Positions 18,567 through 27,014 of a stretch of DNA of 37,835 bases are shown one piece after another. Below the pieces are notes generated by a model. The model saw only the letters and a list, made by a program, of their open reading frames with translations. It had not been told where the DNA came from and made no database searches. Within the stretch, counting starts at the first letter, position 1. Every line of letters begins with the position of its first letter. Source of the DNA: JADJNW01 sp964549655 (GTDB taxonomy: Bacteria > Bacteroidota > Bacteroidia > Chitinophagales > Saprospiraceae); assembly GCA_964549655.1 (NCBI GenBank), contig CAZJXN010000035.1, forward strand, positions 1-37,835. The letters are read 5' to 3'. The position numbers and the translations under genes are program-made.

Positions 18567-18750
18567 GAGATGTGAAACGGGAGGTGTGAGATGTGAAACG
18601 GGAGGTGTGANNNNNNNNNNNNNNNNNNNNNNNNNNNNNNNNNNNNNNNNNNNNNNNNNNNNNNNNNNNNNNNNNNNNNNNNNNNNNNNNNNNNNNNNNN
18701 NNNNNNNNNNTGTGAAACGGGAGGTGTGATGTGTGAAACGGGAGGTGTGA
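18567..18750. repeat. 21-bp tandem array (3 x 7), interrupted by an assembly gap
   Basis: The unit TGTGAAA-CGGGAGG-TGTGAGA occurs about twice before the 100-N gap (18611-18710) and about twice after it, where the last heptamer reads TGTGATG. The unit length is exactly three heptamers, two of which begin TGTGA. The gap suggests that further copies were not resolved. Open frames crossing it (translating as HTSRFT-like repeats) are artefacts. There are no spacers, so this is not a CRISPR. Confidence 0.88.
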
Positions 18751-18785
18751 CGCGTTTCCAAAACGTGCCACATCTATTGAAATCT

Positions 18786-19226
18786 TTAAAGTATTTTTTG
18801 GAGCACAATCCGATATTCTTCGGCAAGGGTTTCTTTTGCTTCGACGCTGATAATATGAAAGCCATTTTTTAAAGCAAAAAGGAGCATAGATTTATGGCTA
18901 TTGCGCGTTTTGAAGGTGATAGCTGGATAACCGTGTTCCTTTGCCCAAGTTTCTTGCACATCTGCCAACGCTTGCGCAATACCCAGCCGCCGAAAATCTG
19001 CTAAAATGCCACCCATCCAAGAATAGAAATTTCCTTCCCTTTCGTAGCCAACTTTAAATCCAACTGATTGATTCTCAACGAAAGCGATTAAAATCAAATG
19101 CGGTACACCGGTAAGTCTTTTATAATATTCTGCTGCTCCATGCGGATTTATAAATTCAGGAATTTGTTGCGACAAAGCGACTACCGTTTCAATATCTCCT
19201 TGTGCAATTTCAAAGCGGTCTGGCAT
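18786..19226 (-). CDS. GNAT-family N-acetyltransferase
   Basis: A 146-residue acetyl-CoA-dependent acetyltransferase. The fold is visible in order: N-terminal strand and helix (FEIAQGDIETVVALSQQIPEF), the central strands HLILIAFVENQSVGFKVGYE and FYSWMGGILADFR, the acetyl-CoA loop RRLGIAQAL (variant of Q/RxxGxG/A) and the late NSHKSMLLFALKNGFHIISVE, where family members place an Asn and a hydrophobic helix. The ATG used lies inside a TCTGGCA heptamer array, whose other ATGs are out of frame. The substrate is unknown. The downstream neighbour is the 21-bp array; exonuclease III lies upstream in the same direction, 25 bp away. Confidence 0.88.
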   Translation of the reverse strand: MPDRFEIAQGDIETVVALSQQIPEFINPHGAAEYYKRLTGVPHLILIAFVENQSVGFKVGYEREGNFYSWMGGILADFRRLGIAQALADVQETWAKEHGYPAITFKTRNSHKSMLLFALKNGFHIISVEAKETLAEEYRIVLQKIL

Positions 19227-19255
19227 CTGGCATCTTTTTATCTGGCATCTTTTAA
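19219..19255. repeat. TCTGGCA heptamer array between exonuclease III and GNAT genes
   Basis: Units are TCTGGCA, TCTGGCA, TCTTTTTA, TCTGGCA, TCTTTTAA. The array contains the ATG of the GNAT gene at one end and the stop codon of the exonuclease III gene at the other. The same 37-base block, with three mismatches, is found at 35250-35286 beside the TonB-receptor stop, and a shorter form at 33583-33603. Confidence 0.85.
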
Positions 19256-20022
19256 ATATCTATTTCCAAATAAACCGGACAATGGTCAGAATGAACTGCG
19301 TTTGTATAATGATAAGATTGTACCAATTGATCTTTTAAATTATTGCTAACCGATTGATAATCAATTCGCCAACCTTTGTTATTACCTCTTGCGCCCGCAC
19401 GAAAACTCCACCAGCTATATTCAACTTTATCAGGATTTAAATGCCGATAAGCATCCGTAAAGCCATTTTTAAACCACTGCGTCATCCACGCGCGCTCTTC
19501 GGGCAGGAAGCCGGAGGAAGTCGCGTTGCCTTTCGGATTGTGAATATCAATTTCTTGATGGGCAATATTATAATCGCCGACGATGATGAGATTCGGTCGT
19601 TCTTTGCGCAATTCCTGCACCCAATTATAAAAATCAGCCAAAAATTCCATCTTAAAAACCTGCCGAATATCGCCCGTCGTGCCAGAAGGAAAGTAGCAAT
19701 TCAGCAGCGTCCAATCATCAAAATCGGTTCTCAAAATTCTACCTTCGGAGTCATATTTTATTAGACCACAGCCTTCAATCGTCAAATCCGGCTTTTTTTT
19801 AGCGAACGTCGCCACGCCGCTGTAGCCTTTTTTTTCTGCACAGTGCCAGCAAGTTTGATAGCCCAGCGCTTCAATCGCCGCCACATCCACCTGTTCCATT
19901 TGCGCCTTGGTTTCCTGAATGCAAATGATGTCAAAATTTTCTACTGCCAGCCAGTCGAGCAAGCCTTTGCTCATCGCCGAGCGGATGCCGTTTACGTTGT
20001 AAGAAATGATGCGTGTTGCCAT
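19252..20022 (-). CDS. xth: Exodeoxyribonuclease III (Xth/AP endonuclease 1 family)
   Basis: A 256-residue Mg-dependent nuclease of base-excision repair that cuts 5' of abasic sites and removes 3' blocks. It shows the family motifs in order: RIISYNVNGIRSAMSKGLLDWL, IICIQETKAQ with the metal-binding Glu at 37, KKGYSGVATFAKKKP, IIVGDYNIAHQEIDIHNPK (catalytic Asp/Asn), WSFRAGARGNNKGWRIDY, and the C-terminal SDHCPVYLEIDI with the catalytic Asp-His. The start at 20022 gives the canonical MATRIISYNVNGIR. A heptamer array (20030-20057) sits just upstream. Confidence 0.96.
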   Translation of the reverse strand: MATRIISYNVNGIRSAMSKGLLDWLAVENFDIICIQETKAQMEQVDVAAIEALGYQTCWHCAEKKGYSGVATFAKKKPDLTIEGCGLIKYDSEGRILRTDFDDWTLLNCYFPSGTTGDIRQVFKMEFLADFYNWVQELRKERPNLIIVGDYNIAHQEIDIHNPKGNATSSGFLPEERAWMTQWFKNGFTDAYRHLNPDKVEYSWWSFRAGARGNNKGWRIDYQSVSNNLKDQLVQSYHYTNAVHSDHCPVYLEIDI

Positions 20023-20480
20023 GTGGGTTAGAACTCAGAACAGAGAAGTCAGAAATCGGACGCTCTATTGATAAAATAATTTGGCACAAACATAAGCAAA
20101 AAGGTGGCGCGTTTTGAAATATGACCCACTTTTCGGATCGGAAGAAGGAGCGACGACCTCCCTGTAAAAAATGGTCGCTACCCAAGATAATGCCCTAAAT
20201 TACTTGCGAATCAAATAATAAAAATTCCAAATATCATGCGCAAGGTTCTGTATTTCAATAGATAAGTAAGTGCTAAAGCACTTTTATTTTTAACCGCACC
20301 GCGTGTCGCCGTAGCTTTAGCGGTGGCACAGAGAACGCAGAGGCGTTGCGTTTCTTTGTGATCCCCACGTGTCAGGACGAGAAAAATTATAATTTAATCG
20401 AATAGCTAATTATTTGATTATCAGTTCAATAGTTAATGGTCAATGGTTAATTATAAATGGTCAATCACTTAATTGATTAC
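20023..20480. other. Gene-free spacer with two heptamer arrays and short hairpins
   Basis: At 20030-20057 four heptamers begin with AGAA (AGAACTC, AGAACAG, AGAAGTC, AGAAATC). At 20432-20473 six read GTTAATG, GTCAATG, GTTAATT, ATAAATG, GTCAATC, ACTTAAT. A small hairpin at 20268-20283 (AAGTGC, TAAA loop, GCACTT) is followed by a T-rich run on the plus strand and could be a weak terminator. A GC-richer piece around 20290-20345 contains CACCGC/GCGGTG pairing and an ACAGAGAACGCAGAG motif. No gene is seen. Confidence 0.6.
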
Positions 20481-22607
20481 CTATTCCTTCATTGTCAACT
20501 GCACCCTTTTCCGCGCCACATCCACTTCCACAATCCGCACCATTACTTTTTGTCCTAACTTTAAAATCTCCGCAGGGTCTTTGATAAACCGATTGGTAAT
20601 TTGTGAAATATGTACCAAGCCATTTTCTTTAATGCCAATATCCACAAACGCGCCGAATTTGGCGAGATTGGTCACGATGCCCGGCAATTGCATTCCTGGT
20701 TTTAAATCATTAATATCTCGAACGGTTTCTTCAAAAGCGAATACTTCGGCTTCGCCGCGCGGGTCTAAGCCTGGCTTGGCGAGTTCTTTTAAAATATCTT
20801 GTAAGGTCGGTAAGCCAACGGTTTCGGTGACGTATTTTTTGATGTCAATTTGTTGGCGAATGGCAGCGTTTTTAATTACATTTTCTACCGATTCATTTAC
20901 ATCTTTTGCCATTTTATTTACAACTGCATAACTTTCTGGGTGCACTGCGCTATTGTCTAATGGATTTTTAGCATTTGGAATACGGAGAAACCCAGCCGAT
21001 TGCTCGAATGCTTTCGCACCCAAACCTTTCACTTTGCTTACGTCTTTTCTGGATTTAAAAACACCATTTTCCGCTCGAAACAGCACGATATTTTTCGCCA
21101 GTGATGAACCGATGCCCGACACATATTGCAACAAATGCTGACTCGCCGTATTCAAATTCACACCTACTTGATTGACCGCTGAAATGACGACTTGATCCAA
21201 ACTTTCCTTTAATTTTGTCTGATCTACATCATGTTGATACTGCCCGACCCCGATAGATTTTGCATCAATTTTCACCAATTCCGCCAGCGGATCCATCAAA
21301 CGCCGTCCAATCGAAATTGCGCCGCGCACGGTCAAATCCAATTCTGGAAATTCTTCCCGCGCTACTTCCGAAGCCGAGTAAATCGAAGCACCCGCCTCGC
21401 TCACCACGAAAATTTCAATATTGGCATTTTTATCCCCCACTTTTCGAATAAACTGGTCGGTCTCGCGGCTCGCCGTACCATTGCCAATGGCGATGGCTTG
21501 AATGTTATAGTTGGAAATTAAATCCTGCACCAGCTCCCCAGCTTCCATCACCCGCGACTGTGGCGGATGCGGATAAATGACTGTGTGGTGCAATAAATTT
21601 CCTTGCTCATCCAAACAAACCACTTTACAACCCGTGCGAAAACCCGGGTCAATCGCCAAGGTACGCTTCGGACCCAACGGCGCTGCTAATAACAATTGGC
21701 GCAAATTTTCAGTAAATACTTGAATGGCTTCGGCATCCGCTTTTTCTTTTGCTTTATTGCGAAATTCCGTTTCCAGCGAAGGCGACATCAGGCGTTTGTA
21801 AGCATCTTTTATTGCCAAAATTACTTGCTCGGCGGCGGCGTTATTGGCTTTTACAAATTGTCGTTCCAAGCGTTCCAATGCTTGTTCTTTTTCAATGTCA
21901 ATATTTACCCGCAAAATGCCCTCCTGCTCTGCGCGGTCAATCGCCAACAAACGGTGACTCGGAATGTGTTTCAACGGCTCGCTGTATTCAAAATAATCGC
22001 GGTACTTCGCGCCCTCCTCGCGCTCGCTCTCAAACACCTTCGCGCTCACTGTCGCCCCGCGCTCGTATAGGCGGCGCACGGCAGTACGGGCGTTGGCGTC
22101 TTCATTCACCCACTCGGCAATGATGTCTCGCGCTCCGGCAAGGGCTGCGGCGGCATCTGGGACTTCATCAGTGATAAATTGCTCGGCGCGTCCTTCGATG
22201 TCGCGTTCTTGTTGTTCTAATATAATTTTTGCTAAAGGTTCCAAACCTCGGTCGCGGGCAATGCTGGCGCGAGTTTTGCGCTTCGGTCGGTAAGGCAGAT
22301 ATAAGTCTTCCAGTTCAGTCGTATCCCAGCAATTATTGATTTTCGCTTCGAGTTCCGACGTAAGTTTTCCTTGTTCGCGGATGGTTTGCAGAATGGTTTC
22401 GCGGCGTTTCAAGAGTGTTTCTAAACGTTTACTTTCTGCTTGAATGGCAACGACTTGCACCTCATCCAAGCTGCCCGTCATTTCCTTGCGGTAGCGAGCA
22501 ATGAAGGGAATTGTTGCGCCGCCTTCCAATAATTCTAAAGTAGCGATTACTTGGCGTTTGCTGATGGAAAGGGTGTGGCTGATGAGTTGGATGATGGATT
22601 CGGTCAT
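20481..22607 (-). CDS. tex: Tex-family S1 RNA-binding transcription accessory protein
   Basis: A 708-residue cytoplasmic nucleic-acid-binding protein. The Tex layout is complete: N-terminal helical part (SLDEVQVVAIQAESKRLETLLKRRETIL, then YLPYRPKRKTRASIARDRGLEPLA), the YqgF/RuvX-like RNase H fold (TLAIDPGFRTGCKVVCLDEQGNLL to AIGNGTASRETDQFI), helix-hairpin-helix repeats (YVSGIGSSLAKNIVLFRAENG, VKGLGAKAFEQSAGFLRI), and a C-terminal S1 domain (GIVTNLAKFGAFVDIGIKENGLVHISQITN). Tex homologues influence transcription and are essential in some pathogens. It forms a single-gene unit preceded by about 300 bp of spacer. Confidence 0.97.
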   Translation of the reverse strand: MTESIIQLISHTLSISKRQVIATLELLEGGATIPFIARYRKEMTGSLDEVQVVAIQAESKRLETLLKRRETILQTIREQGKLTSELEAKINNCWDTTELEDLYLPYRPKRKTRASIARDRGLEPLAKIILEQQERDIEGRAEQFITDEVPDAAAALAGARDIIAEWVNEDANARTAVRRLYERGATVSAKVFESEREEGAKYRDYFEYSEPLKHIPSHRLLAIDRAEQEGILRVNIDIEKEQALERLERQFVKANNAAAEQVILAIKDAYKRLMSPSLETEFRNKAKEKADAEAIQVFTENLRQLLLAAPLGPKRTLAIDPGFRTGCKVVCLDEQGNLLHHTVIYPHPPQSRVMEAGELVQDLISNYNIQAIAIGNGTASRETDQFIRKVGDKNANIEIFVVSEAGASIYSASEVAREEFPELDLTVRGAISIGRRLMDPLAELVKIDAKSIGVGQYQHDVDQTKLKESLDQVVISAVNQVGVNLNTASQHLLQYVSGIGSSLAKNIVLFRAENGVFKSRKDVSKVKGLGAKAFEQSAGFLRIPNAKNPLDNSAVHPESYAVVNKMAKDVNESVENVIKNAAIRQQIDIKKYVTETVGLPTLQDILKELAKPGLDPRGEAEVFAFEETVRDINDLKPGMQLPGIVTNLAKFGAFVDIGIKENGLVHISQITNRFIKDPAEILKLGQKVMVRIVEVDVARKRVQLTMKE

Positions 22608-22855
22608 TGGTTCAAAAGATCGGTTTGGAGGGCGAAGATACGGAAAAGGACAGGAAGGTTATCGTGGATTAATAAAGTTGTTCGGGAACAGATTATTTTC
22701 GCAACCGATACACAAAATTACCGAAGCGCTCTAAATTTTTTCATGAAGGTTTGTAATTTGAGTTGAGTGAAAATTTTCATTTAGTAGAAAATTTATGTAC
22801 TTAACAAATCTAATCATCAAGAAAAAAAATTATAATATATTCAACATTTATAGAG
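22608..22855. other. Spacer upstream of tex
   Basis: Together with the hairpin at 22856-22889 this is a 303-bp gene-free stretch. It contains AT-rich sequence, presumably with the tex promoter on the minus strand. I see no gene. Confidence 0.4.
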
Positions 22856-22889
22856 CGAGCCTCCGGTATTTTATTACACAGGAGGCTCG
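22856..22889 (-). terminator. Strong GC-rich hairpin after the beta-propeller gene
   Basis: CGAGCCTCC at 22856-22864 pairs perfectly with GGAGGCTCG at 22881-22889 around a 16-base loop, 21 bp after the stop of the 662-residue gene. The minus-strand side has a T-run only about 15 bp further on, while the plus-strand side is followed by ATTGTTTTAT. It is probably the terminator of the minus-strand gene. Confidence 0.7.
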
Positions 22890-22910
22890 ATTGTTTTATA
22901 ATAAAATAAC

Positions 22911-24899
22911 TTATGGCGCTAAACAAAAGGCAATGCTTGCCGAAGCATCATATTGACTTTGGCGACCTACGCCATTGATGACGGTTGTAGCCACGTAAAG
23001 CGATTCGGCAAAAGCGGCTACCGTTGGACAGGTTCCTAAAAATTCACTAACCTTTTTTACATAATTGAACGAAAAACTAGTCGCCGGAAAGACAGAGCCG
23101 GACATACTATCGAAACTATTCACGCCCTTGATAATTCCGAAAGAATAAGTGGCAAACCCCTGCGGATGCGACGCAATCCAGTGGAGCGTTACATTCTTAG
23201 CCTTGTCCACATACTTCAAGTAACCACAGTTCGGATCTGCTGGAAGCCCATCCAACATTGGGATATTGAGCAAAGCGACACAAGATTGATTGTTGACAAG
23301 CAAAGCATTGCCCATGGAGGAAACTAATACGTGCGCGGCATTGTAAAATTCGACTTTCAAAGTATGAAGACCATTCGTCACACTGGTGCTATCCAAAAGG
23401 CAACCCAAATCGGTGTTGTAATAAACCTTCGTTGGATTGTGAATACTGTAAAAACCGCTGGCGTCGGGCTTTTGTAATTCGATGATTTCATAGCGTCCAT
23501 TACTGGGATTCATGCGAAGGTCATTCCAAGAATCAAAACGTGCGACGGTATCAATGAGGACTTTATAATACACAATGCCCGCATCCCAAGCGTTGCGATG
23601 GTCAATATTTACCGGAAGCGTACCGCCAAAAGGGGAGTCTTTCGGAAATTGAAAAGGATAGGCGGGCTGTGTGGTCGTGTCGGCTTTGCCGTTGGCAGGA
23701 ATCAGATTCCAAGGCACGTAGCCGATGCCTTTATAAAGAAAACTACTGCCGCTAACGGTTAAAAAGAATTCATCAATTTGTGCGTCCGAACAAACACAAT
23801 ACGTACCTGGCTGGATCACTGCAATGCTGGAAGGACGGCTCGCTGCGCCACTAATAAATATCGTTACATTGCCAGACGGTCTAGTTACATCTACCAATGC
23901 AACGCGATTGGCAGGGTCGCGCTCCGGCACGAGCAGTCGAGTCTCGGAAGCGTCCGCCCAAGTGAGGAAAAATGGATTAGTTAATCCATTGGCAACCAAT
24001 GTTTTAATACCAGTGGATAATTCAATACGACTGATACCTGCTAACCCTTGTTCGCTGACATAAGCATACGCCAAGTCCGAAGAAAGTGTTAAGCCGACTG
24101 CAAAATTTAGTCCATTATAAAGAACCGTTTTCACACCTGTATTCAAATCCACGCGAATCAGCCTTCCCGGATTCGCATATTCCACCACATATGCTTGCTT
24201 ATGTGCTTCGTCCACCCACAATTGTTGGGGTGCGTTCAAACCAGAACAAACGACTGTAGCGGCACTCCGATTGGCATTGGTCAAATTGACTTTAAGCAGA
24301 TTACCCGGACGCTCGGTGACATAAGCCGTCGTCTCATCCGACAAAACTGCAATATCTTCCGGCTGCGTATAGCCTGTGCCGATGCGCGCGTAGGCAGGGT
24401 TTAGTTTGTAAGTCACCCATTTGACTTTCAAATCATAACCATACGTTACGACCTGCATTTTGCAATAATTTCCTTGTCGCGTTTGTACGCAAAAGACATC
24501 GCCTGCCACCAATTTGTTAGAAGCATCATTGTTTCCCACAATAGCAGTAGTGCCATAAGTGTAAGATTGTAAAGAAGCAGGCGTTACTAAATTAAAATCC
24601 ACATTGCCCAAATTTACAATCCGGGCGTTGCCCCGTGGCACCATCAATCGCTTTACGCTATCAATCTGCTCCCACCAAATGTCTGCGGCAATACTCGGCG
24701 CTACATTTGTGCCCGTTTCACAATCGAATAACCAAGTACCTTTGATCGTGGCAGTACCTTGTGACACCGTAGCTGCCAATGACTGAACCAGATCGAGTTT
24801 GGAAATAAAACCACCATACTCTACAAAAACGAGTCGGTTGTGATTTTTGAGATAGCGCGAACCAATCGCACCTGCGAGACCTCCAATTAATTTTTTCAT
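22911..24899 (-). CDS. Large beta-propeller protein (SMP-30/NHL-like repeats), unknown function
   Basis: A 662-residue protein. Residues ~1-150 form an N-terminal domain (MKKLIGGLAGAIGSRYLKNHNRLVFVEYGG, ATIKGTWLFDCETGT, DIWWEQIDSVKRLMVPRG, ARIVNLGNVDFN, GNNDASNKLVAGDVFCVQT). From ~165 come repeated blades of the SMP-30/YVTN kind (GYTQPEDIAVLSDETTAYVTERPGNLLKVNL, LNAPQQLWVDEAHKQAYVVEY, VGLTLSSDLAYAYVSEQGLAGISRIELSTG, PFFLTWADASETRLLVPERDPANRV). The last ~280 residues are a beta-rich C-terminal part. There is no clear signal peptide: the N-terminus is glycine-rich with a charged stretch at once. I recall similar N-terminal domains in proteins of other phyla, some near contractile injection systems, but nothing of that kind is here. 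Confidence 0.8.
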   Translation of the reverse strand: MKKLIGGLAGAIGSRYLKNHNRLVFVEYGGFISKLDLVQSLAATVSQGTATIKGTWLFDCETGTNVAPSIAADIWWEQIDSVKRLMVPRGNARIVNLGNVDFNLVTPASLQSYTYGTTAIVGNNDASNKLVAGDVFCVQTRQGNYCKMQVVTYGYDLKVKWVTYKLNPAYARIGTGYTQPEDIAVLSDETTAYVTERPGNLLKVNLTNANRSAATVVCSGLNAPQQLWVDEAHKQAYVVEYANPGRLIRVDLNTGVKTVLYNGLNFAVGLTLSSDLAYAYVSEQGLAGISRIELSTGIKTLVANGLTNPFFLTWADASETRLLVPERDPANRVALVDVTRPSGNVTIFISGAASRPSSIAVIQPGTYCVCSDAQIDEFFLTVSGSSFLYKGIGYVPWNLIPANGKADTTTQPAYPFQFPKDSPFGGTLPVNIDHRNAWDAGIVYYKVLIDTVARFDSWNDLRMNPSNGRYEIIELQKPDASGFYSIHNPTKVYYNTDLGCLLDSTSVTNGLHTLKVEFYNAAHVLVSSMGNALLVNNQSCVALLNIPMLDGLPADPNCGYLKYVDKAKNVTLHWIASHPQGFATYSFGIIKGVNSFDSMSGSVFPATSFSFNYVKKVSEFLGTCPTVAAFAESLYVATTVINGVGRQSQYDASASIAFCLAP

Positions 24900-25273
24900 T
24901 TTTTTGGCTTAGTATGAATAATAAAAAGATTACATCGCGTAGTTTTTCTTTAAAAATTGAGCGTTTGGATTTCTGCCGAATAGGAATCCAGTTGTCTTTT
25001 AATGCGAAGCGGAAATAATACGGGAAATTTGGCGATGCCAAATCAATTGTGTTGGAGGTAGATAGACGCTATCAATGGATATACAATTTTTTATAGATGC
25101 TTGAAATTCAAATTTTTATAAAGAATTATGTAACATCAAGAAGCTCATTTTTCAAACAGCCTATTTTTCTAAAACGATCTTATTAATGAAATATTGTTGC
25201 CAATTGTTAAATATAGCCTGATTTTAATTTATAATTTACTACCGGACAATAATTTAAAAATAAACAAAAAAGA
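24900..25273. other. Gene-free AT-rich spacer
   Basis: About 370 bp between the start of the beta-propeller gene and the terminator of the 67-residue gene. It must contain the propeller promoter on the minus strand. Frames running through it are not convincing and read antisense into neighbouring features. I see nothing else. Confidence 0.4.
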
Positions 25274-25314
25274 TACTGCCAGCGTTCTCTGCAATTTTGG
25301 AACCGCTGGCAGTA
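25274..25314 (-). terminator. Intrinsic terminator of the 67-residue membrane protein gene
   Basis: TACTGCCAGCG at 25274-25284 pairs perfectly with CGCTGGCAGTA at 25304-25314 (11 bp). On the minus strand it starts 5 bp after the stop codon and is followed by TCTTTTTTGTTTATTTTT. It is the clearest Rho-independent terminator in the window and shows that the small upstream gene is genuinely transcribed. Confidence 0.92.
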
Positions 25315-25319
25315 AAATA

Positions 25320-25523
25320 TTAACCTTTCTGAATGACGCCTGCTCTTTGATTATTATACAATCCGAATCCTCCCAATGCGACGAGTATAATCGGTGCCCA
25401 ATAATCAAATATAAATTTACCGCAGACGAGACAAGGCGGCTCAGGAGGCGGGGGCCAAATAATGATGATCCCACCAATAATGATGACAATAATCCAAAGC
25501 AATGCAGCATTTGTGAATCTCAT
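25320..25523 (-). CDS. 67-residue membrane protein with a Pro-rich CxxC linker
   Basis: The protein has two hydrophobic stretches, LLWIIVIIIGGIIIIW at 8-23 and WAPIILVALGGFGLY at about 42-56, separated by PPPPEPPCLVCGKF and ending in a basic tail (NNQRAGVIQKG). The CxxC pair could bind a metal or be redox-active, depending on which side of the membrane it lies. The overlapping 93-residue frame (25229-25510) runs through the terminator and is a shadow. I recognise no family. A single-gene unit with its own strong terminator argues that it is real. Small Pro-rich membrane proteins with a C-terminal helix and basic tail are frequent in Bacteroidota, but this is only a resemblance. Confidence 0.75.
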   Translation of the reverse strand: MRFTNAALLWIIVIIIGGIIIIWPPPPEPPCLVCGKFIFDYWAPIILVALGGFGLYNNQRAGVIQKG

Positions 25524-25772
25524 AGTAGAGAATTTTAAGGGGTTTAGAAAATATTTTTAGACACAGTGTAATAAAGGTTACTTTACTTTATACGCAAAGA
25601 TATGAGGTATCATAAATGCTCGGTATCCCCAATAATGGTGGTTTTTAAAATTCTTTATGCAGAAGGGAGAATCTGAAGAGGAGGAGCGGCATTGATTGGT
25701 TTATAATATTCACAAATGCGTGTATCTTTAGCTCCCAAAACGCATGGTTTACTTTTTCTTAAAACACCTTTT

Positions 25773-26728
25773 ATGAACAACATCCGCTTCTTTCCACTTC
25801 TTTTATTACTGGCAGCTTGCAATCCCAAAGTTGATAAACCACCCATTCAAAAAGCAACCACTGTGACAACATTTATAGGAACTTACACTCGAAAAGAAGG
25901 ACACGTAGACGGCAAAGGNNNNNNNNNNNNNNNNNNNNNNNNNNNNNNNNNNNNNNNNNNNNNNNNNNNNNNNNNNNNNNNNNNNNNNNNNNNNNNNNNN
26001 NNNNNNNNNNNNNNNNNNCCATGCTACCAATTGATGCAAATGGTGGATTAAACCCTGCAAGTGAAGTGATTAAATATGACGGAAATGGACCTCACTCGCG
26101 CCAAGATGCCTCGCACCCACACAGCGTAAATCTCTCGCCGGATGAGCGTTATTTGTATATGCCAGATTTGGGAACAGACCGAATAAATATTTATCAAATT
26201 GATTATACGAATGGAAAACTCACACCTGCTAATCCTGCTTTTGCCGCGATACAACCCGGGTCGGGGCCGCGCCATTTTACCTTTCATCCCACCCAGCCTT
26301 TTGCGTATCTCATTAATGAATTAAACAACACCATAACTGTCATGCGCTGGCAAAAAGAAACGGGAAAATTAGATACGCTACAAAGCGCGCCGACGCTTCC
26401 AACCGATTTTAAAGGAGAAAATACTACGTCTGATATTCATATCACGCCTGATGGACAATTTTTATACGGTGCGAATCGGGGGCATAATTCTTTAGCAGGC
26501 TATAAAATTAACACGTCTGACGGAACATTGACACCCATCGGACACACTTCTACGCAAGGTGAAATTCCGCGTAATTTTGCTATTTCTCCAGACGGACGTT
26601 TTTTATACGCTGCGAATCAAAATACAGATAATGTGTTGATTTTCAGTATTGAAGCAGATGGAAAATTGCAATATCGCAATGAATTGAAAACGCCTACGCC
26701 GGTGTGTGTGCAGTTTGGGAAGCGATAA
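25773..26728 (+). CDS. Lipoprotein lactonase (6-phosphogluconolactonase-like, seven-bladed propeller), interrupted by an assembly gap
   Basis: The start at 25773 gives a lipoprotein signal (MNNIRFFPLLLLLAAC, lipobox LAAC with Cys16); the open frame from 25716 only adds 19 spurious residues. The family N-terminus TTFIGTYTRKEG precedes the 100-N gap (25919-26018). After it the frame resumes at LPIDANGGLNPASEVIKYDGNGPHSRQ, then HPHSVNLSPDERYLYMPDLGTDRINIYQI, PGSGPRHFTFHPTQPFAYLINELNNTITV, SDIHITPDGQFLYGANRGHNSLAGYKI and IPRNFAISPDGRFLYAANQNTDNVLIF, ending VCVQF. Compared with typical family members of about 350 residues, roughly 100 are missing, so the true gap is nearer 300 bp and must be 2 modulo 3 to keep one frame. 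The two frames differ only because of the placeholder. Confidence 0.88.
25919..26018. other. Assembly gap (100 N) inside the lactonase gene
   Basis: A placeholder run of exactly 100 N. Unlike the other two gaps, its flanks show no tandem repeat. Confidence 0.95.
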
Positions 26729-27014
26729 TATTGTAATGCTTTGATCCTAAAGCTAGATTTTTTATCTATTTATTGCTTAGGATTCTTGTCTATATTTGGT
26801 TTCTTACTTTTTTCATTGCCAAAAAAGTAAGCAAAAAGGCTAGGCAAATCAAACTCCTCCGTCGAACAGTGATTTGCCGGGCAGCCGCCACGATGTATTT
26901 CAAATTAAAATATTGAAAATTGATAAATCAGGCATTCCAATTATTTACCTTGACGCATATATGAATTATAAATATTGCTATCAGCTTTCCTTTATATAAA
27001 GTTTATTAAATACG
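26729..27014. repeat. Spacer with a two-hairpin intergenic element at 26803-26878
   Basis: CTTACTTTTTT (26803-26813) pairs perfectly with AAAAAAGTAAG (26821-26831) around CATTGCC. Twelve bases later GGCAAATCA (26843-26851) pairs with TGATTTGCC (26870-26878). The first hairpin follows the lactonase stop by 75 bp and could terminate in both directions. The paired design, with a GC-rich tail to about 26900, resembles the CTTACTTT/AAAGTAAG spacer elements that I recall from many bacterial genomes. No gene is seen. Confidence 0.6.

Noticed and set aside
18567..18750. Possible CRISPR array
   Set aside because: Units are 21 bp and directly adjacent, without spacers, and no cas gene is in the window.
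25229..25510. 93-residue minus-strand frame overlapping the 67-residue gene
   Set aside because: It runs through the strong intrinsic terminator at 25274-25314 and has no membrane or domain pattern, whereas the 67-residue frame ends just before that terminator.
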